48,358 nt of DNA from an uncultured Candidatus Altimarinota bacterium (GCA_937864295.1 CALMJA010000093.1:1-48358), one strand, 5' to 3'; positions 31,253 to 42,831 are shown, numbered from the stretch's first letter. Translations and numbers: made by a program. The notes: generated by a model not told the origin, from the letters alone.

Positions 31253-32282
31253 TTTGACACCTTTCAATCCATATTTTATCACCATCACCTCTATCTATTA
31301 TTTCTTGATACCAAGAAATTCTTCTATCTATTTCTTCTATTGATGCTTGTTTTATAATATCATCATTTATTATACAAAAACCTGCAGTATTTATCCCCAT
31401 ATCCGTTGGTGATTTATATGCTCTAGTATAATTATCAACTGGTAAAAATGCATTTGCTAAATCTCTAACTATTTCAAAAGCTTCTAAATCTCTATTATAA
31501 TTTACACTACTCATACTATAAGCTTTTTCATGATAATAATCCATCATATTATAATCTCAAATATCAGCAGTAGCAGCTTCATAAGCTAAATTTACTGGGT
31601 GATCTAGAGGTAAATTCCATATAGGAAATGTTTCATATTTAGCATATCATGACTCATGTAACATAGTTTGTTCTATATAAATTTGTCATAAACAAGTAGA
31701 CATTTTACCACTTGAACTAGCAGCTCAAGTAACCAAAACTAAATCTTTTTCTACATTTATATATTCGTCAAAACCATATCATTTTTCCGATAATACATAA
31801 TCTACATCTGTTGGATAACCTACAATTTCATTTCTCAAATATGCTCTATACCCTAATTTTTGTAATCTATCTTTATATTTTTTTGATTCTATTTCATTGT
31901 CTAAACTTACTCTATTTATAGAAATTTTTGGTCTAATTCAAATCTCTTTTTCTATATCAGAAATCATTTTCAGACAATAATCACCATAATCTATATCTTC
32001 ACTTGATAACTGTCTATTAGATGCTAAATCACGAGCATTTAGACAAAAAATAATCTCTGCTTTATCTTTTAAGTTTAGAAATATTCTTTTTTTACTATCT
32101 GGAAAAAATCCTGGTAATACTCTAGACGCATGTGAATCATACAAAAATTTACCTCATATTTCTAAATAAAGTCTATTTTTAAATTTAGATATTCTATCTA
32201 AAATAGCTTTTGTTTGTTTCGCAACATACTTTTCACCATCAAAACCTGGTTTATCATATTTTGTTACATCAGAAGTTTTCAT
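31233..32282 (-). CDS. DUF1846-family protein, short form
   Basis: 349 residues. Strong family match: GFDGEKYVAKQTKAILDRI, KNRLYLEIGGKFLYDSHASRVLPGFFPDSKKRIFLNLKDKAEIIFCLNARDL, then VTGAASSSGKMSTCLGQIYIEQ, a nucleotide-binding-like loop, and ETFPIWNLPLDHPVNLAYEAATAD. Known members are usually near 500 residues; this one ends at a TAG about 150 residues early, inside the shared terminator, so the usual C-terminal domain is missing. The function of the family is not established. Its ATG lies directly after a T-run of a hairpin. Confidence 0.88.
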
Positions 32283-32288
32283 AAAAAA

Positions 32289-32316
32289 AGACTTATATAT
32301 TAATTTATATAAGTCT
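32289..32316 (-). terminator. Hairpin abutting the DUF1846 start codon
   Basis: AGACTTATATA (32289-32299) pairs with TATATAAGTCT (32306-32316). On the minus strand seven T follow and then immediately the ATG of the DUF1846 gene (complement of 32280-32282). It may be a terminator for upstream transcription, or the AT-rich stem may hold the -10 of a leaderless promoter. Confidence 0.55.
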
Positions 32317-32344
32317 AACATATTTTTTAAAAAATAACAAAATT

Positions 32345-32370
32345 AAAACTGGAACGAAGTCCAGTTTTTT
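32345..32370 (-). terminator. Terminator of mini-gene C
   Basis: AAAACTGGA (32345-32353) pairs with TCCAGTTTT (32360-32368), downstream of the mini-gene C stop on the minus strand. Confidence 0.7.
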
Positions 32371-32376
32371 TCACCC

Positions 32377-32646
32377 TTAAAAGGGCAATTTGGAGTACAA
32401 ATAGGTTAACCAATAGTACTCCAGAGGAAAAGCAATAATAGCAGTTATCAAAAAAGTTATTCTTTCCCTTTTTTTCACTTTGTTATAAATAGCCTGCTTC
32501 TCTTCGTCTGGTGTGGTAGAGTCATAAAAAAATCTCATACCATCATAACCACTAAAGCTTATTGCCCTTACAAAATAATTAGTGACAATAAACATACCTA
32601 AAGGCCAAGCCAAGATGAAGAAAATCAAAGCCAAAACAGTTTTCAT
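32377..32646 (-). CDS. Foreign-looking mini-gene C, two-helix membrane protein
   Basis: 89 residues, ending in TAA. Two hydrophobic segments are visible: about 3-28 (TVLALIFFILAWPLGMFIV) and about 66-86 (ITFLITAIIAFPLEYYWLTYLY). Between them is a polar loop (YDSTTPDEEKQAIYNKVKKRER). GGGAGG lies seven bases before the ATG (complement of 32653-32658). Glycines are GGT and none is TGA. Tryptophan is TGG. It shares the small size, SD site and higher GC with mini-genes A, B and D. No family is recognised. Confidence 0.65.
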   Translation of the reverse strand: MKTVLALIFFILAWPLGMFIVTNYFVRAISFSGYDGMRFFYDSTTPDEEKQAIYNKVKKRERITFLITAIIAFPLEYYWLTYLYSKLPF

Positions 32647-32652
32647 ACCAAA

Positions 32653-32658
32653 CCTCCC
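32653..32658 (-). promoter_or_regulatory. Strong Shine-Dalgarno site of mini-gene C
   Basis: GGGAGG on the minus strand, optimal distance from the ATG at 32646; absent from native genes around it. Confidence 0.8.
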
Positions 32659-32677
32659 TATTTAATATAGCCAATAG

Positions 32678-32705
32678 TTTATAAAGAAAATAAAATAAAA
32701 GTCAA
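32678..32705 (-). promoter_or_regulatory. Possible promoter of mini-gene C
   Basis: On the minus strand, TTGACT (complement of 32700-32705), 16-base spacer, TATAAA (complement of 32678-32683). The -35 lies inside the distal arm of the tex terminator. Confidence 0.5.
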
Positions 32706-32726
32706 AAATAAATATTTTTGACTTTT
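32697..32726 (-). terminator. Terminator of tex
   Basis: A 14-bp stem (32697-32710 with 32713-32726), two-base loop, T-rich tail on the minus strand. Confidence 0.8.
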
Positions 32727-32734
32727 ATTTTATT

Positions 32735-34846
32735 TTAATTCAACCCCTTCATACTCAACTGAATCTTCCCTGTATTTTGATCAATTGCAACAATTTTCAC
32801 TTTTACTCTTTGTCATACTTCAAGCACTTCTTTTGGATCTTTTATAAACTTATCTGTTATTTGAGATATGTGAACAAGTCCATCATTTTTTGTACCAATA
32901 TCAACAAAAGCTCAAAATGCAAGTACATTTCTGATAACTCATGAAACAACATCTCCTTCTTTTATACTTTTTGGATCTACTTTAGTTTCAGCTTTTTGAT
33001 GTGCAGAATTTACTCTTTTTTCTATCCCGATTTCACTATAACTTTTTAAAATAAACTCTATAGTTTGTTCGTTTGCATCTTTATAAAGACTTAAAATAGT
33101 ATCTTTATTTTTACTAAAATCACTTGGTTTAATGTTGTTATCAATAACATATTTTGCAAGCTCATATTGTTCTGGATGAATATCTGTATTGTCTAGTTTT
33201 TCGCTACTTTCAGGTACTCTAAGAAATCATGCAGCTTGTTCGTATACTTTTTCACTTAATTGTTTTTTTAAATGAATTCTTGATTTATATGGTCTATTAT
33301 TATAAATCTTTTTTGCAGCTCTTTTGTCTATACCAGAAATAAATTCGAGTACATAACTTGATGCTGTATTTACATTTATACCTATATTATTTACTGTATC
33401 TTCAACTACAAATCACAATTTTTCTTCTAATTTTTTTTCTGGCATATCGTGTTGATACATCCCTACTCATATACTTCAAACTGGAATTTTTACAAGCTCA
33501 CTAAGTGGATCTATATATCTTCTACCGATTGAAACTGTTCATCTATCCAAACTATCTAATTCTGGAAATTCTTCAGCTGCTGTTTTACTAGCACTATATA
33601 CTGATGCTCCACTTTCATTTACTATGTAAATATCTACTTTTGTAATTTCATTTAACAAATCTATTGTTTCATTTACTCAAGTACCATTTCAAATAACAAT
33701 TACTTTTGGATCTTCTTTTTCCAAAATCATTTTCAAAATAGCTTTTGCTTCTAATTTTTTGTGTAAAAATATTTTTTCAAATGAAATTGGATTACCAAAT
33801 TCATCCAAAATTGCCATTTTACAACCAGCATTGAAACCTGGATCTATAGCCAATATTTTTTTACCATATTCTGGTTTTGTCATAAGCAAGTTAGACAAAT
33901 TATTTTTAAATGTGTCTATTGCTTCGTCTTCTGCAATTTCAGCTAAATTTCATCTAACTTCATTTTCTACAGAACCAAAAAGTGCTTCATAACCTTCTTT
34001 GAATCAAGCTTCTAATTCTACTATAAAAGGATATTTTGATTTCAAAATTCTAGCATAATGAAATGCAATTCATTCATAAGTTTTATCAGTTTTTTCTATT
34101 TTAATACTAAGTATTTCCAATTTTTCTCATCTATTTAAAGCCAAAATTTGGTATGGTTTTAAATATGAGATTTTTCATGAGAAATCTTTATAAAGTTCAA
34201 ATTTAGGTATTTGATTCCTATCTTTTTCATTTAATTTTTCAAGTGCTTTATCTGTCTTTATTTTTGAAGTTATATTATTGTATTTTGTCAGAGTTTCTAT
34301 TAAATCAGCTCTTAAATCAGCATTTGCTGAAATTTCAGCTCAGATTATATTTATACTTCATTCTATTATTTCCTCTCTAGAATAATCCTTTAGCAGATTT
34401 TCAGGTATCATAAAACCATCTCTATTTTTCTTTATTTCATCAGCAACAACTTGAAATCATTTTTCAATTGCAATCATTGCTTTTGTTTTTTTCTTACTTT
34501 TATATGGTTTATATATTTCTTCTACTTCTTTTAGAGTTTTTGCTTTTAATATATTTTCAAATAATTCAGGAGTCATTTTTCACAATTCAACTATACCATT
34601 TACGGCAGTTTTTTTAGCATTGTATATATTTTCTAACTTTTTTTGTAAATCTATAATTGCTCTTATATGATCTTCGTCTAAATTTCCAGTTTTTTCTTTT
34701 CTATAACGAGCTATAAAAGGAACAGTTGCTCACTCTGCAATAAATTCAAGTACAACTTGTACTTGGAAATCCTTAAATCCCAATTCTTTTGATACTTCTA
34801 TTATATAATTTGGTTCTGGTAATATATATTCTATTTCTTGTGTCAT
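32735..34846 (-). CDS. tex: Tex-family transcription accessory protein
   Basis: 703 residues, close to the normal 720-780. Features in order: N-terminal helical region with [21 protein letters not shown] (diagnostic of Tex), YqgF-like RNase H fold around residues 320-420 ([19 protein letters not shown]), helix-hairpin-helix part ([33 protein letters not shown]), and a C-terminal S1 domain at about 625-700 ([32 protein letters not shown]). Tex binds RNA and influences transcription and RNA turnover. Intact. Confidence 0.95.
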
Positions 34847-34933
34847 TGTAAAATATTTTAAAAAATACACTTTTTTTATTTTATAAGCTAGATTTGTTTT
34901 TGCAAGAAAAAAAGAAAATATAATAAAAATTTA

Positions 34934-36787
34934 TTATATTTTCTTAAACTCTTCTCTATATTTTTCTCAAATGTAATTTATAACAAATTCAGTTTTTAAT
35001 ACATAAGTAACTGATTCTTTATAAGTATTATTAGCTGAAACTATAGATACTTGCTTTTCTTTAATTTTTGTATTAATTAAATCAATTTGTGATTTTTTGA
35101 TACCTTTTTTCTTTAAACTTTCACGAAGAATAAAAATCTCATTTTCTAATTTTGCTATTTTTAAATCTCTTGCAGTTTTCATTTTAGACATTATCACTTT
35201 TGGGACTAAAACATTTTGATAATCTTCTGTTTTTGAACCTTCTGGCATAGCTCAAAATACTTCTCATACTATTCTTTTCATACCTCAATTATATCATGCA
35301 GCAAGTATAGAATTTAATCAAATTCTAGATTCTTTATCTTGTAATAAAGTAGACCAATTTCATCTAATATTTTGTGGTAATTGATAAATTTGATCATCAT
35401 AATGAGCTATTTGTAAACGAAATGTAGTTTTATGGTCTTTTGCAGCTTTAGAAAATTCTTCTTCTGGAAATAGATCTTTATATTTTTCATGATTTTTAAA
35501 AAGTTCATAAGTTGAAGGCATAATTTGTCATATTCATATAGCTCAAACAGGACTTTTTTGCCAGTTAAATGAATCTTTTCAATTTAATCACAAAGTAGTA
35601 AGTGCACGATTAATTTGTGCTACCATTATACCTTTAATAAGTTTTCTATCTTTCAAAGTAATTCAATCTTTTTCAAAATATTCCATATAATCCATTCTCT
35701 CAATTATATTTAAAACAAGAGGAAAACTTTCAGGAATAGCTTCTCAAATAGAAAATCAAGGAATAGCACTTTTATAAGAAGAAACCTTTTTTTGAAATAC
35801 TGATGAATATGTTGAATCCATAGTTTTTAATAAATACGAAAACCCAATTTTTTGAGTTTCAGCATTATCTTGTAATTTTGTATAAGGAATATATGAAAAA
35901 TAATTATATCTTTTTGTAACTGATAATTTTTGTTCGAGTTCCTTTATAATTGCTATTACTTCTGAATATTGTTCTTGTAATAATCTATGTTTAGCAATAT
36001 CTTTTTTCTTTTTTCACTTCTCACTTGCTTTAAAATCAGATTCTTTTTTTGATAATTCTGCTTTTTTTGATTCTAAAGAATCTTTTCTATTAGAATATTT
36101 TGAATAATCTGAATTTTCAAATGGATATAAAATTGATAATTGATAATTACTACCTCAATCACTACTTGAAATATTATATTCTGTATTGTATCAATTTGAT
36201 TTTGGAGTTGGTGTAAGTAAATAACTAACACCTGATTTAGTTACTTCTATTGATGTACTATCAGGATTTTTTGAAGGAATAGGAAGATATACTATTTTTC
36301 AATTAGATCAATTTATTTTTTGATGATAAGTAATCAAAAATGCTTTTCATGCATTGTTTCAAACTATTGAAACTTTATGTTCATCTAAATAATCTTTTGA
36401 TATTTTAGATAATAAATATAAATCTATTCTCTCTTTTTTTTCTACTTTTTCTTTTTCACTTAATCATAATTTAGATAACAATGTATCTATCCAATCTTTT
36501 GTTTCTTTTTGTACATTTTTAAGTTTATTTTCATTTTTTCTTCTTTCATATTCTGCTAAAATTTCTTGTGACAAACCTTTTGGTGAAACAGTTTTTGAAT
36601 CTGGAGTATTTGATTTAGAAGTTACTTCTTCACTAAATTTCAAATCAAAATCTCATGAATAATTATTTTTAACCAAAATTCATGCTGTAACAATAGCTGT
36701 TGCTAAAACAACTCCAGCAACAACTTTGTTTAATCATCATTTTTTATTTGATGAATTATGTGATTCTATATCCTCTAATCTTCTCAT
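34934..36787 (-). CDS. Membrane-anchored lytic-transglycosylase-like protein
   Basis: 617 residues. There is one membrane segment at about 17-38 with a short basic cytoplasmic N-terminus, so the bulk is extracytoplasmic. Residues about 370-510 resemble the SLT goose-lysozyme-like fold: KSPVGAIGIGQIMPSTYELF at about 410-430 and LNSILAAGYNGGMKRI at about 490-505, the two most conserved blocks of soluble lytic transglycosylases. The usual catalytic Glu in an E(S)xF block is not certain; ESF near 370 is a candidate. Coiled-coil segments flank this domain (about 260-300 and 525-575). It likely cuts peptidoglycan during envelope growth or assembly of a secretion device. Confidence 0.65.
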
Positions 36788-36918
36788 TATTTTTTAGTAA
36801 ATTTTATTAACTGAGAATTTTAAAATAAAATATAATATTGTCAAATAATATTTTTAATATTTTTTTGGCTTACTTTCAAGATATTTTAAAAGAAATAAAA
36901 AATAATAATAAAAAAGTT

Positions 36919-36946
36919 TTGACAAAGTTTAAATTAAGAATAATCT
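36919..36946 (+). promoter_or_regulatory. Possible upstream promoter of pncA
   Basis: TTGACA (36919-36924), 16-base spacer, TAATCT (36941-36946). It is 110 bases before the pncA ATG. The region 36788-37058 holds no convincing gene. Confidence 0.4.
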
Positions 36947-37020
36947 ATAAGTGTAAAAACAACACTATCTTTTTTAGAAAATATATAAAACATTTTCTTT
37001 TTTATTTAAAAAATAATAAG

Positions 37021-37033
37021 TGTATATTTTACA
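37021..37033 (+). promoter_or_regulatory. Probable NrtR operator before pncA
   Basis: TGTATATTTTACA is an 11/13 match to the perfect repeat before pncB. It lies 25 bases before the pncA ATG, overlapping the likely core promoter. Confidence 0.5.
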
Positions 37034-37058
37034 TATATTATATTCTAACTTCTATTAT

Positions 37059-37664
37059 ATGAAAAAAGAAGCAATGATAGTTGTAGACTATCAAAATGAT
37101 TTTGCAAATCCAAAATGAAGTTTATATGTAAAAGGATGAGAAACACTATTCCCTTTTATAAACTCACTTATGAGAGAAGTAAAATCTAAATCATGAATAA
37201 TTATAACAAGCCAAGATTGGCATCCAGAAAAACATATGTCATTTGCATCTACATATTGATTAGATGATTATAGCATGAAAGACTGAGAGTTAAAATGGCC
37301 AAAACACTGCGTTGCAGATACTTGGTGAGCAGATTTCTTAGATTGATTTAATAAAAATTTAGTTGATAGAAAAGTATTGAAATGATTTGAAGAAAACCTA
37401 GATTCATTTAGTAGTTTTGGTTGAGTAGAAAAAGAAACTTGATTAAATTTAGATGAGATTTTAAAATCATATAATACACAAGTATTACATGTAGTTTGAT
37501 TAGCAACAGAATATTGTGATCTAGCAACTATACTTGATGCAAGAAAATTATGATATGAAGTAATTGTTCACACAAAATGAATTTCTGCAGTCAATGTAAA
37601 CCCTAACGACTCTGAAAATGCAATAAGACAAATGAGGGAATCTTGAGCTATTATTTTACCTTAA
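37059..37664 (+). CDS. pncA: Nicotinamidase
   Basis: 201 residues. Cysteine-hydrolase fold with IVVDYQNDF (catalytic Asp at about 10), TSQDWHPEKHMSF with the metal-site His/Asp, KWPKHCV, and VVGLATEYCDLATILDA holding the catalytic Cys at about 152. It converts nicotinamide to nicotinate, the first step of salvage. It is the first gene of a six-gene NAD block. The stop is 35 bases from pncB; an NrtR-type operator lies in that gap and another before this gene. Confidence 0.93.
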
Positions 37665-37670
37665 AATAAG

Positions 37671-37683
37671 TGTAAATATTACA
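37671..37683 (+). promoter_or_regulatory. Probable NrtR operator before pncB
   Basis: TGTAA-ATA-TTACA, a near-perfect inverted repeat, identical (as reverse complement) to the site before nrtR. It lies in the 35-base pncA-pncB gap. Confidence 0.6.
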
Positions 37684-37699
37684 ATAATAAATAAAAAAT

Positions 37700-39052
37700 A
37701 TGAGAAATAATTTATATACACCTACTGATATATTTGCAGTAGCGAGAAATGAAGCAGAAGTAGATAATCTATTAAATACAGATATTTATAAATTTATGAT
37801 GCTTGATTTTATCTTAACAAAACCAGAATACAAAGATATAGTTGTAAGATGGAAAATGACTGTAAGAAGTAAAGATGTAAAAACAGCAAATGTAATTCCA
37901 AAAGAAAGTTTAATAGAACAATTGGAATTTACTAAATCTATAAAATGAATAAGTGAAGCTGATGCATCATATTTGAGATGAATGACAAGACCTGACTGAC
38001 AAAGACTTTTTAGAGAAGAAACTATAGAATTTTTAAAAAATTTTAGACTACCAGAATACAAGATATGAGTTGATGAGACAGATAACTATGAGCTAGAATT
38101 TACATGACCTTGGTCAACTTCTATTTTGTGGGAAATATATGGATTAAAAATCATAAATAGTTTATATCTATATCACTATACAAAAAAAGAAAAATTAACA
38201 AATGTTGAATTTAATCAAATCATAAATGAAACTTTAAATAGATTATACAAAGATATATGAATATTTAAAGAAACTCCAGAGTTAACTTTTTCTGAGTTTG
38301 GAACTAGAAGAAGTGCAAGTACAGATTTTCAAAGAATGGTTTTTGACATATTGTCATCTAGTCTACCAAATCAATGTTTATGAACATCAAATGTAATGTT
38401 ATCAAGAGAGTTTTGACTTGCTAATCCAAGATGAACAAATGCTCATGAACTTCGTATGATACCAACAGCATTATATGATGATAAAGAAAAAATAGTAGAC
38501 ACTATGTATGATATAGACAGACAATGGGCAAATCACTTCCCTGGACTTTCTATACTTTTGCCGGATACATATTGAAGTAGTTTTTATTTTAAAAATGCTC
38601 CAAAAGACATAATACAAAATCATAATTGATGTAGATTTGATTCAAAAGATCCTCTTATAGCTATACCTGAATATGTAGATTTTTTATTACAAAACAACAT
38701 AGATCCAAAAACAAAGATTGGTATACCAAGTGATTGATTAAATGCAATAAATTCAAGAAAAATATATGAAACTCAAAGTCAAAAATTATGAAAACTGACT
38801 TTTTGAATAGGAACAAATTTAACAAATAATACTAAATGAACTTGGCCAAGAAAAAACGAAAACTTATGACCATTTTGATCATTTTCAGTTGTAGTTAAAC
38901 CAAGTGAAATTCAAAGACCAGATTGAAAATGGGTATCATGTGTAAAACTAAGTGATAATTTTACAAAAGCTACTTGAGAAAAAGAAAGAATAGAACTTTT
39001 TAGACAAACTTTTGGCCAAGACTGAGCTGAAAAAAAAGAAGTTTTGGTATAA
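37700..39052 (+). CDS. pncB: Nicotinate phosphoribosyltransferase
   Basis: 450 residues. LLNTDIYKFMMLDFIL near the start and FSEFGTRRSASTDFQRMV at about 205-222 are typical; GTSNVMLSREFGLANPRGTNAHE follows with the expected His. Late motifs FGIGTNLTN and SVVVKPSE are present, as are TGA-coded glycines in the phosphate-binding parts. It joins nicotinate to PRPP to give nicotinate mononucleotide, using ATP. Its product goes to the NadD encoded three genes downstream. Confidence 0.94.
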
Positions 39053-39077
39053 AAAAATATAATTTAACCTTAAAAAT

Positions 39078-39968
39078 ATGGAAACAATAAAACAAATAAA
39101 TTGCTCTATTACAGAAGGACTAAATCCTGTAGAAAATGGTGCATGTGATACAAAAAATGAGATTAAAAACATACTTGCTATGCAAAATAGAAAACTAAAT
39201 TACAAAGAAGTAAGTGAAAAATTGATTTCACAATTAAAAGAATACTTAAATGCTTCATGACAAAAATGATTTGTAGTTTGAGTTTCTGGATGAATTGATA
39301 GTGCTCTTGTATCTACTCTTTGTGCTTTAACTTGAGAAAAAGTAACAGTTATGGATTTACCCATTCATCAAAAAAATGATGAGGTAAATAGAGCAAATAA
39401 TCATATGAATTGGTTACAAGAAAATTTTTCAAATGTAGAGAGATTTAGCATTGATTTAACTGAAACTTTTGAAACATTTAAAAAAGCTCTTCCTGAAATA
39501 AGTGATGAAACAGCTAGATATATGGCTTATGTAAACTCTCGTTCAAGATTAAGAGCAGTAACTCTTTATGCAATTTGAAATGAAAAAAATGCAATAGTAG
39601 CTGGAACTTGAAACAAAGTAGAAGATTATGGAATATGATTTTTTACAAAATACTGAGACTGAGCAGTTGATATAAGTCCTATTTGAAATTTATACAAAAG
39701 CGAAGTTTATGAAATGGCAAGATTTTTATGAGTAAATGATGAAATATTAAAAGCAAGGCCAACTGACTGATTACACCCAAATTGAGCAACAGATGAAGAT
39801 CAAATAGGTTGTAGTTATGATGAACTTGAATGGGCTATGGTACAATATGATGAATGAAAAAGAAGTAATAATTTTGATTGAAGAGAAAAAGAAGTTATGG
39901 AAATATATAGTAAAAGACATGAAGTAAATGCTCACAAAATGGTAATGCCAAAAGTATTTGAAATATAA
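39078..39968 (+). CDS. nadE: NAD synthetase (ammonia-type)
   Basis: 296 residues with no glutaminase domain. The ATP pyrophosphatase loop VVGVSGGIDSALVSTL is at about 68-83 (second Gly is TGA). NSRSRLRAVTLYAIGNEKNAIVAGTGNKVEDYGIGFFTKYGDGAVDISPIGNLYKSEVY is the family core, and RPTDGLHPNGATDEDQIG the end-loop. The first 50 residues are somewhat longer than usual. It amidates deamido-NAD, finishing NAD synthesis. 25 bases after pncB. Confidence 0.95.
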
Positions 39969-39987
39969 TATTTGATAAAAAAAGTAT

Positions 39988-40773
39988 ATGAAACAAATTG
40001 AATTTAATAAAAATATAGTATGTTTTGATGATTATAAAATAGAAGAAAATCCTTCCCTAAGAGATTTTTTAGAAAGTGATTTACTAAGAGAACTAATAGA
40101 TAGTTTTAAAGAAAAAATCATAGTAGTTCCAGGTTGAGACTGAACAATGCTTAGAGCAATAAAAGAAAATTATGAAAAAAATATGCCATTTTTATGAATA
40201 AACTTCTGACATAAATGATTTTTATTAAATTCAAAAGAATCAATTAATCCAAATACAGATTTTCTAGAGAGAAAATATCCTTTACTTGAAATAGAGCTTG
40301 AAACAAATTGAAGTATAAAAAAAGCAATTGCTGTAAATGAAATAGATATCAGATCCGGAAACTGAAAAATGATATCTTTGGATATTTCCCTAACAAAAAA
40401 ACAAAGCATAAATATAGAGTGAGATTGAATCCTTATATCGACTCCAGCATGATCTACTGGTTACAATAGTTCTCTTGGTTGACCTATAATTCCTCATACT
40501 CTAAATGCTTTTGTTATGACGCCAAAAGCACCTTGGAAACCAAAATTACAAGCTCCAGTTTTGATGAGAGATGATGAAATAATAGAAATCAAAAATGTAT
40601 GAAGACAAAATATGGCAGAAATATATTTTGATTCTGTAGAGTTCTTTAAATCAAATGAATTTAATTTAAAAATTCAAAAATATAGAGAAAATATCAGATT
40701 ATTAATATGAGAAGATTATTTAGATATTTGGGATAATAAGGTCCTTTCTGAACAAGGTTTTTTAGAAAAATAA
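39988..40773 (+). CDS. nadK: NAD kinase
   Basis: 261 residues. VVPGGDGTMLRAI (catalytic GGDGT, with two glycines as TGA) at about 47-59, GINFGHKGFLL, NEIDIRSGNGK and LISTPAGSTGYNSSLGGPIIPH are all expected. It phosphorylates NAD to NADP. 19 bases after nadE, same operon. Confidence 0.94.
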
Positions 40774-40795
40774 ATATTTTATAAGTTTTAAAAAT

Positions 40796-41380
40796 ATGGA
40801 AAATATAGCTATTTATTGAGGAGCATTTAATCCTCCTACTATCTGACATTTTCAAGTTATAAAATGAGTTTTAGAAAAAGGTATAGTAGAGAAAATCATA
40901 TTTTCACCTGACTGAACAAGAAAAGACAAAGACTACAAAATACAAAATATTGATAGAGAAAAAATACTTGAATTATTTTTTTCTGAATTAAAACAAAGAT
41001 GATTAAATGTAGATTTTGAAGATTATTTTTTAAAAAATCCTTGAAATACTACAACTATAGAAGTAGAAAATTATTTTAAAGACAAACTATGATTTTCACC
41101 ATATCACATATTTTGAATTGATACTATTTCAAGTATGCCAAATCGGGTATGAAATGATGAAAAATATATAGAAAATAAACTTAAAAAAATATTTATAAAA
41201 AGAAAAGGTTTTGAAGTTCCTATAAATTTAGAAATGCAAAATTTTAAAATTCTTGATTTAGAAATACTAGAAATTTCATCAACAACAGTTAGAGAAATGA
41301 TAAAAAATAAAATGAGAGTTGAACACATTTTAACTCCAAAAGTAAGAGATTATATAGAAGAAAATTGATTATATATTTAA
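40796..41380 (+). CDS. nadD: Nicotinate-nucleotide adenylyltransferase
   Basis: 194 residues. IYGGAFNPPTIGHFQVI holds the nucleotidyltransferase GxFxPxxxGH motif, FSPDGTRKDKD the substrate loop, and LEISSTTVREMIKN the C-terminal SSTxIR motif. It adenylates nicotinate mononucleotide to deamido-NAD. It lies between nadK and a Nudix gene, all with short gaps. Confidence 0.9.
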
Positions 41381-41390
41381 GAAAAAGATT

Positions 41391-41945
41391 ATGTTAAAAG
41401 AAATAAATAGAGAAACAATAATAAGCTGAAAACACTTAGAACTTGTAAAAATAAATCTAGAATGAGGCAAAGTTTATGAAGCTTGTTCTAGAGTATGAAA
41501 TAAAAATGCAGTAGCTTGATTATTGAGACATACACAAAATAACAGCTATATTTTAATTGAACAATATAGATATCCTGTAAAACAAAAAGTACTTGAACTT
41601 GTAGCTTGATTGATAGATAAAAAATGATTAAGTGAGCAAGAAATAATGCAAGAAGAAGTGGTAGAAGAAACTTGATATAAAAATATAAAAAGTATAGATT
41701 ATTTATGAGAAACTTCAGGAAGTGCATGAAAATCTAGTGAGACAACAACACTATTTGATATAGAAATAATTTGAGAAAAAGATAAGCAAAACTTATGAGA
41801 AATGGAAGATATAAAAGTAATAGAAATCCCATATAATGATTTTGATAAATTTATAAACTCTCAAATAAAATCTTGAATAATTATAGATCCAAAAGTATGT
41901 ATGGCTGTTTATATGACACTAGAAAAAACAAAAAAGTTACTTTAA
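41391..41945 (+). CDS. Nudix hydrolase, ADP-ribose pyrophosphatase-like
   Basis: 184 residues. The Nudix helix is AGLIDKKGLSEQEIMQEEVVEETGYK at about 72-97, with the EExxEE metal ligands (VVEETG), though the Arg of the usual REUXEE is Glu here. VEQYRYPVKQKVLELVAGLID-type sequence before it is typical of ADP-ribose pyrophosphatases. It would recycle ADP-ribose from NAD consumption. It is the last gene of the NAD operon. Its last nine bases overlap the end of the convergent TrmB-like gene. Confidence 0.85.
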
Positions 41946-42671
41946 ACTTTTATAAAGTAACTTAAATAATTTCTTTTGAAACTCTGCTATCTGTTTGTTT
42001 TCTATTATTATAGAAGTTTCAGTATTGAAGTCTATAAATCAAACTTTGTTGGCATAAATTGTCATAAGTATATCATCTTGAAATTCATCTATATTTTCTG
42101 GAATTACTTTTAATTCCCTCTCTAGTCTATTTTTTTTAGATTTAGAAGATTTTGATGACATAATAACATATCTTTCTAAATCTTTTTTATCTCTTTTTTC
42201 TCTATAATCTTTTGGTAAATAATTTTCATTAATAAAATCAGTATCTACTTCTGAAGTAACACGATAAAATACATCTCATTTTTTAGTTGATTCAACTATA
42301 TCATTAAACAAATTTGTAATTCAATTTTTACCTTGATTATAAGTTACAATTGGTTTTTTATCTATGCTTTCATACATATTTTCAAGAGTAGATAAACTAG
42401 ATTTTGTTTGTTCTTGAAGTTCATTATAAGCATCATTTATAATACTTGGTGATGCTGGAAAATAATATTTTTTCTTTCACTCCAAAGTAACAATTACAAA
42501 ACCAGATTCAATCAAATATGGTAATAATCTATAAAGTTGAGTTCTATGTAAAAGAGTAATTTCAGAAATATCTGTAATTGTTGATTTTCAATATTCAAGC
42601 AATTTAAGATAAATGATAGAATGATTTTTTGATAATCAAATTCACTCTAATATTCTTATAAATTTATTCAT
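41937..42671 (-). CDS. TrmB-like winged-helix regulator
   Basis: 244 residues. The N-terminal 80 residues are a winged helix (YLKLLEYGKSTITDISEITLLHRTQLYRLLPYLIESGFVIV), close to the TrmB/sugar-sensing regulator HTH. A helical spacer (NELQEQTKSSLSTLENMYESI) and a C-terminal effector-like domain ending in a beta-rich part (VWFIDFNTETSIIIE) follow. The effector is unknown. It is convergent with the NAD operon, and the two genes overlap by nine bases without any terminator hairpin visible. Confidence 0.6.
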
Positions 42672-42831
42672 ATGTTACAAAATGTTACTAATAATTTTAT
42701 TGTATTTTTTCTTTTATTATAAACAAAATAATTAAATATCAAAAAATAATTGAAACAAAATCATACTTTTAAAAATAAAATTTTATTTTTAATTTATACT
42801 GCTCTTGCATTTACAAATTAATTATAAAAAT

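Noticed and set aside
36838-37062. Possible 74-residue Lys/Asn/Ile-rich ORF before pncA
   Set aside because: TTG start, low-complexity AT-rich composition, contains a -35-like TTGACA and the NrtR-type site, and overlaps the pncA ATG.
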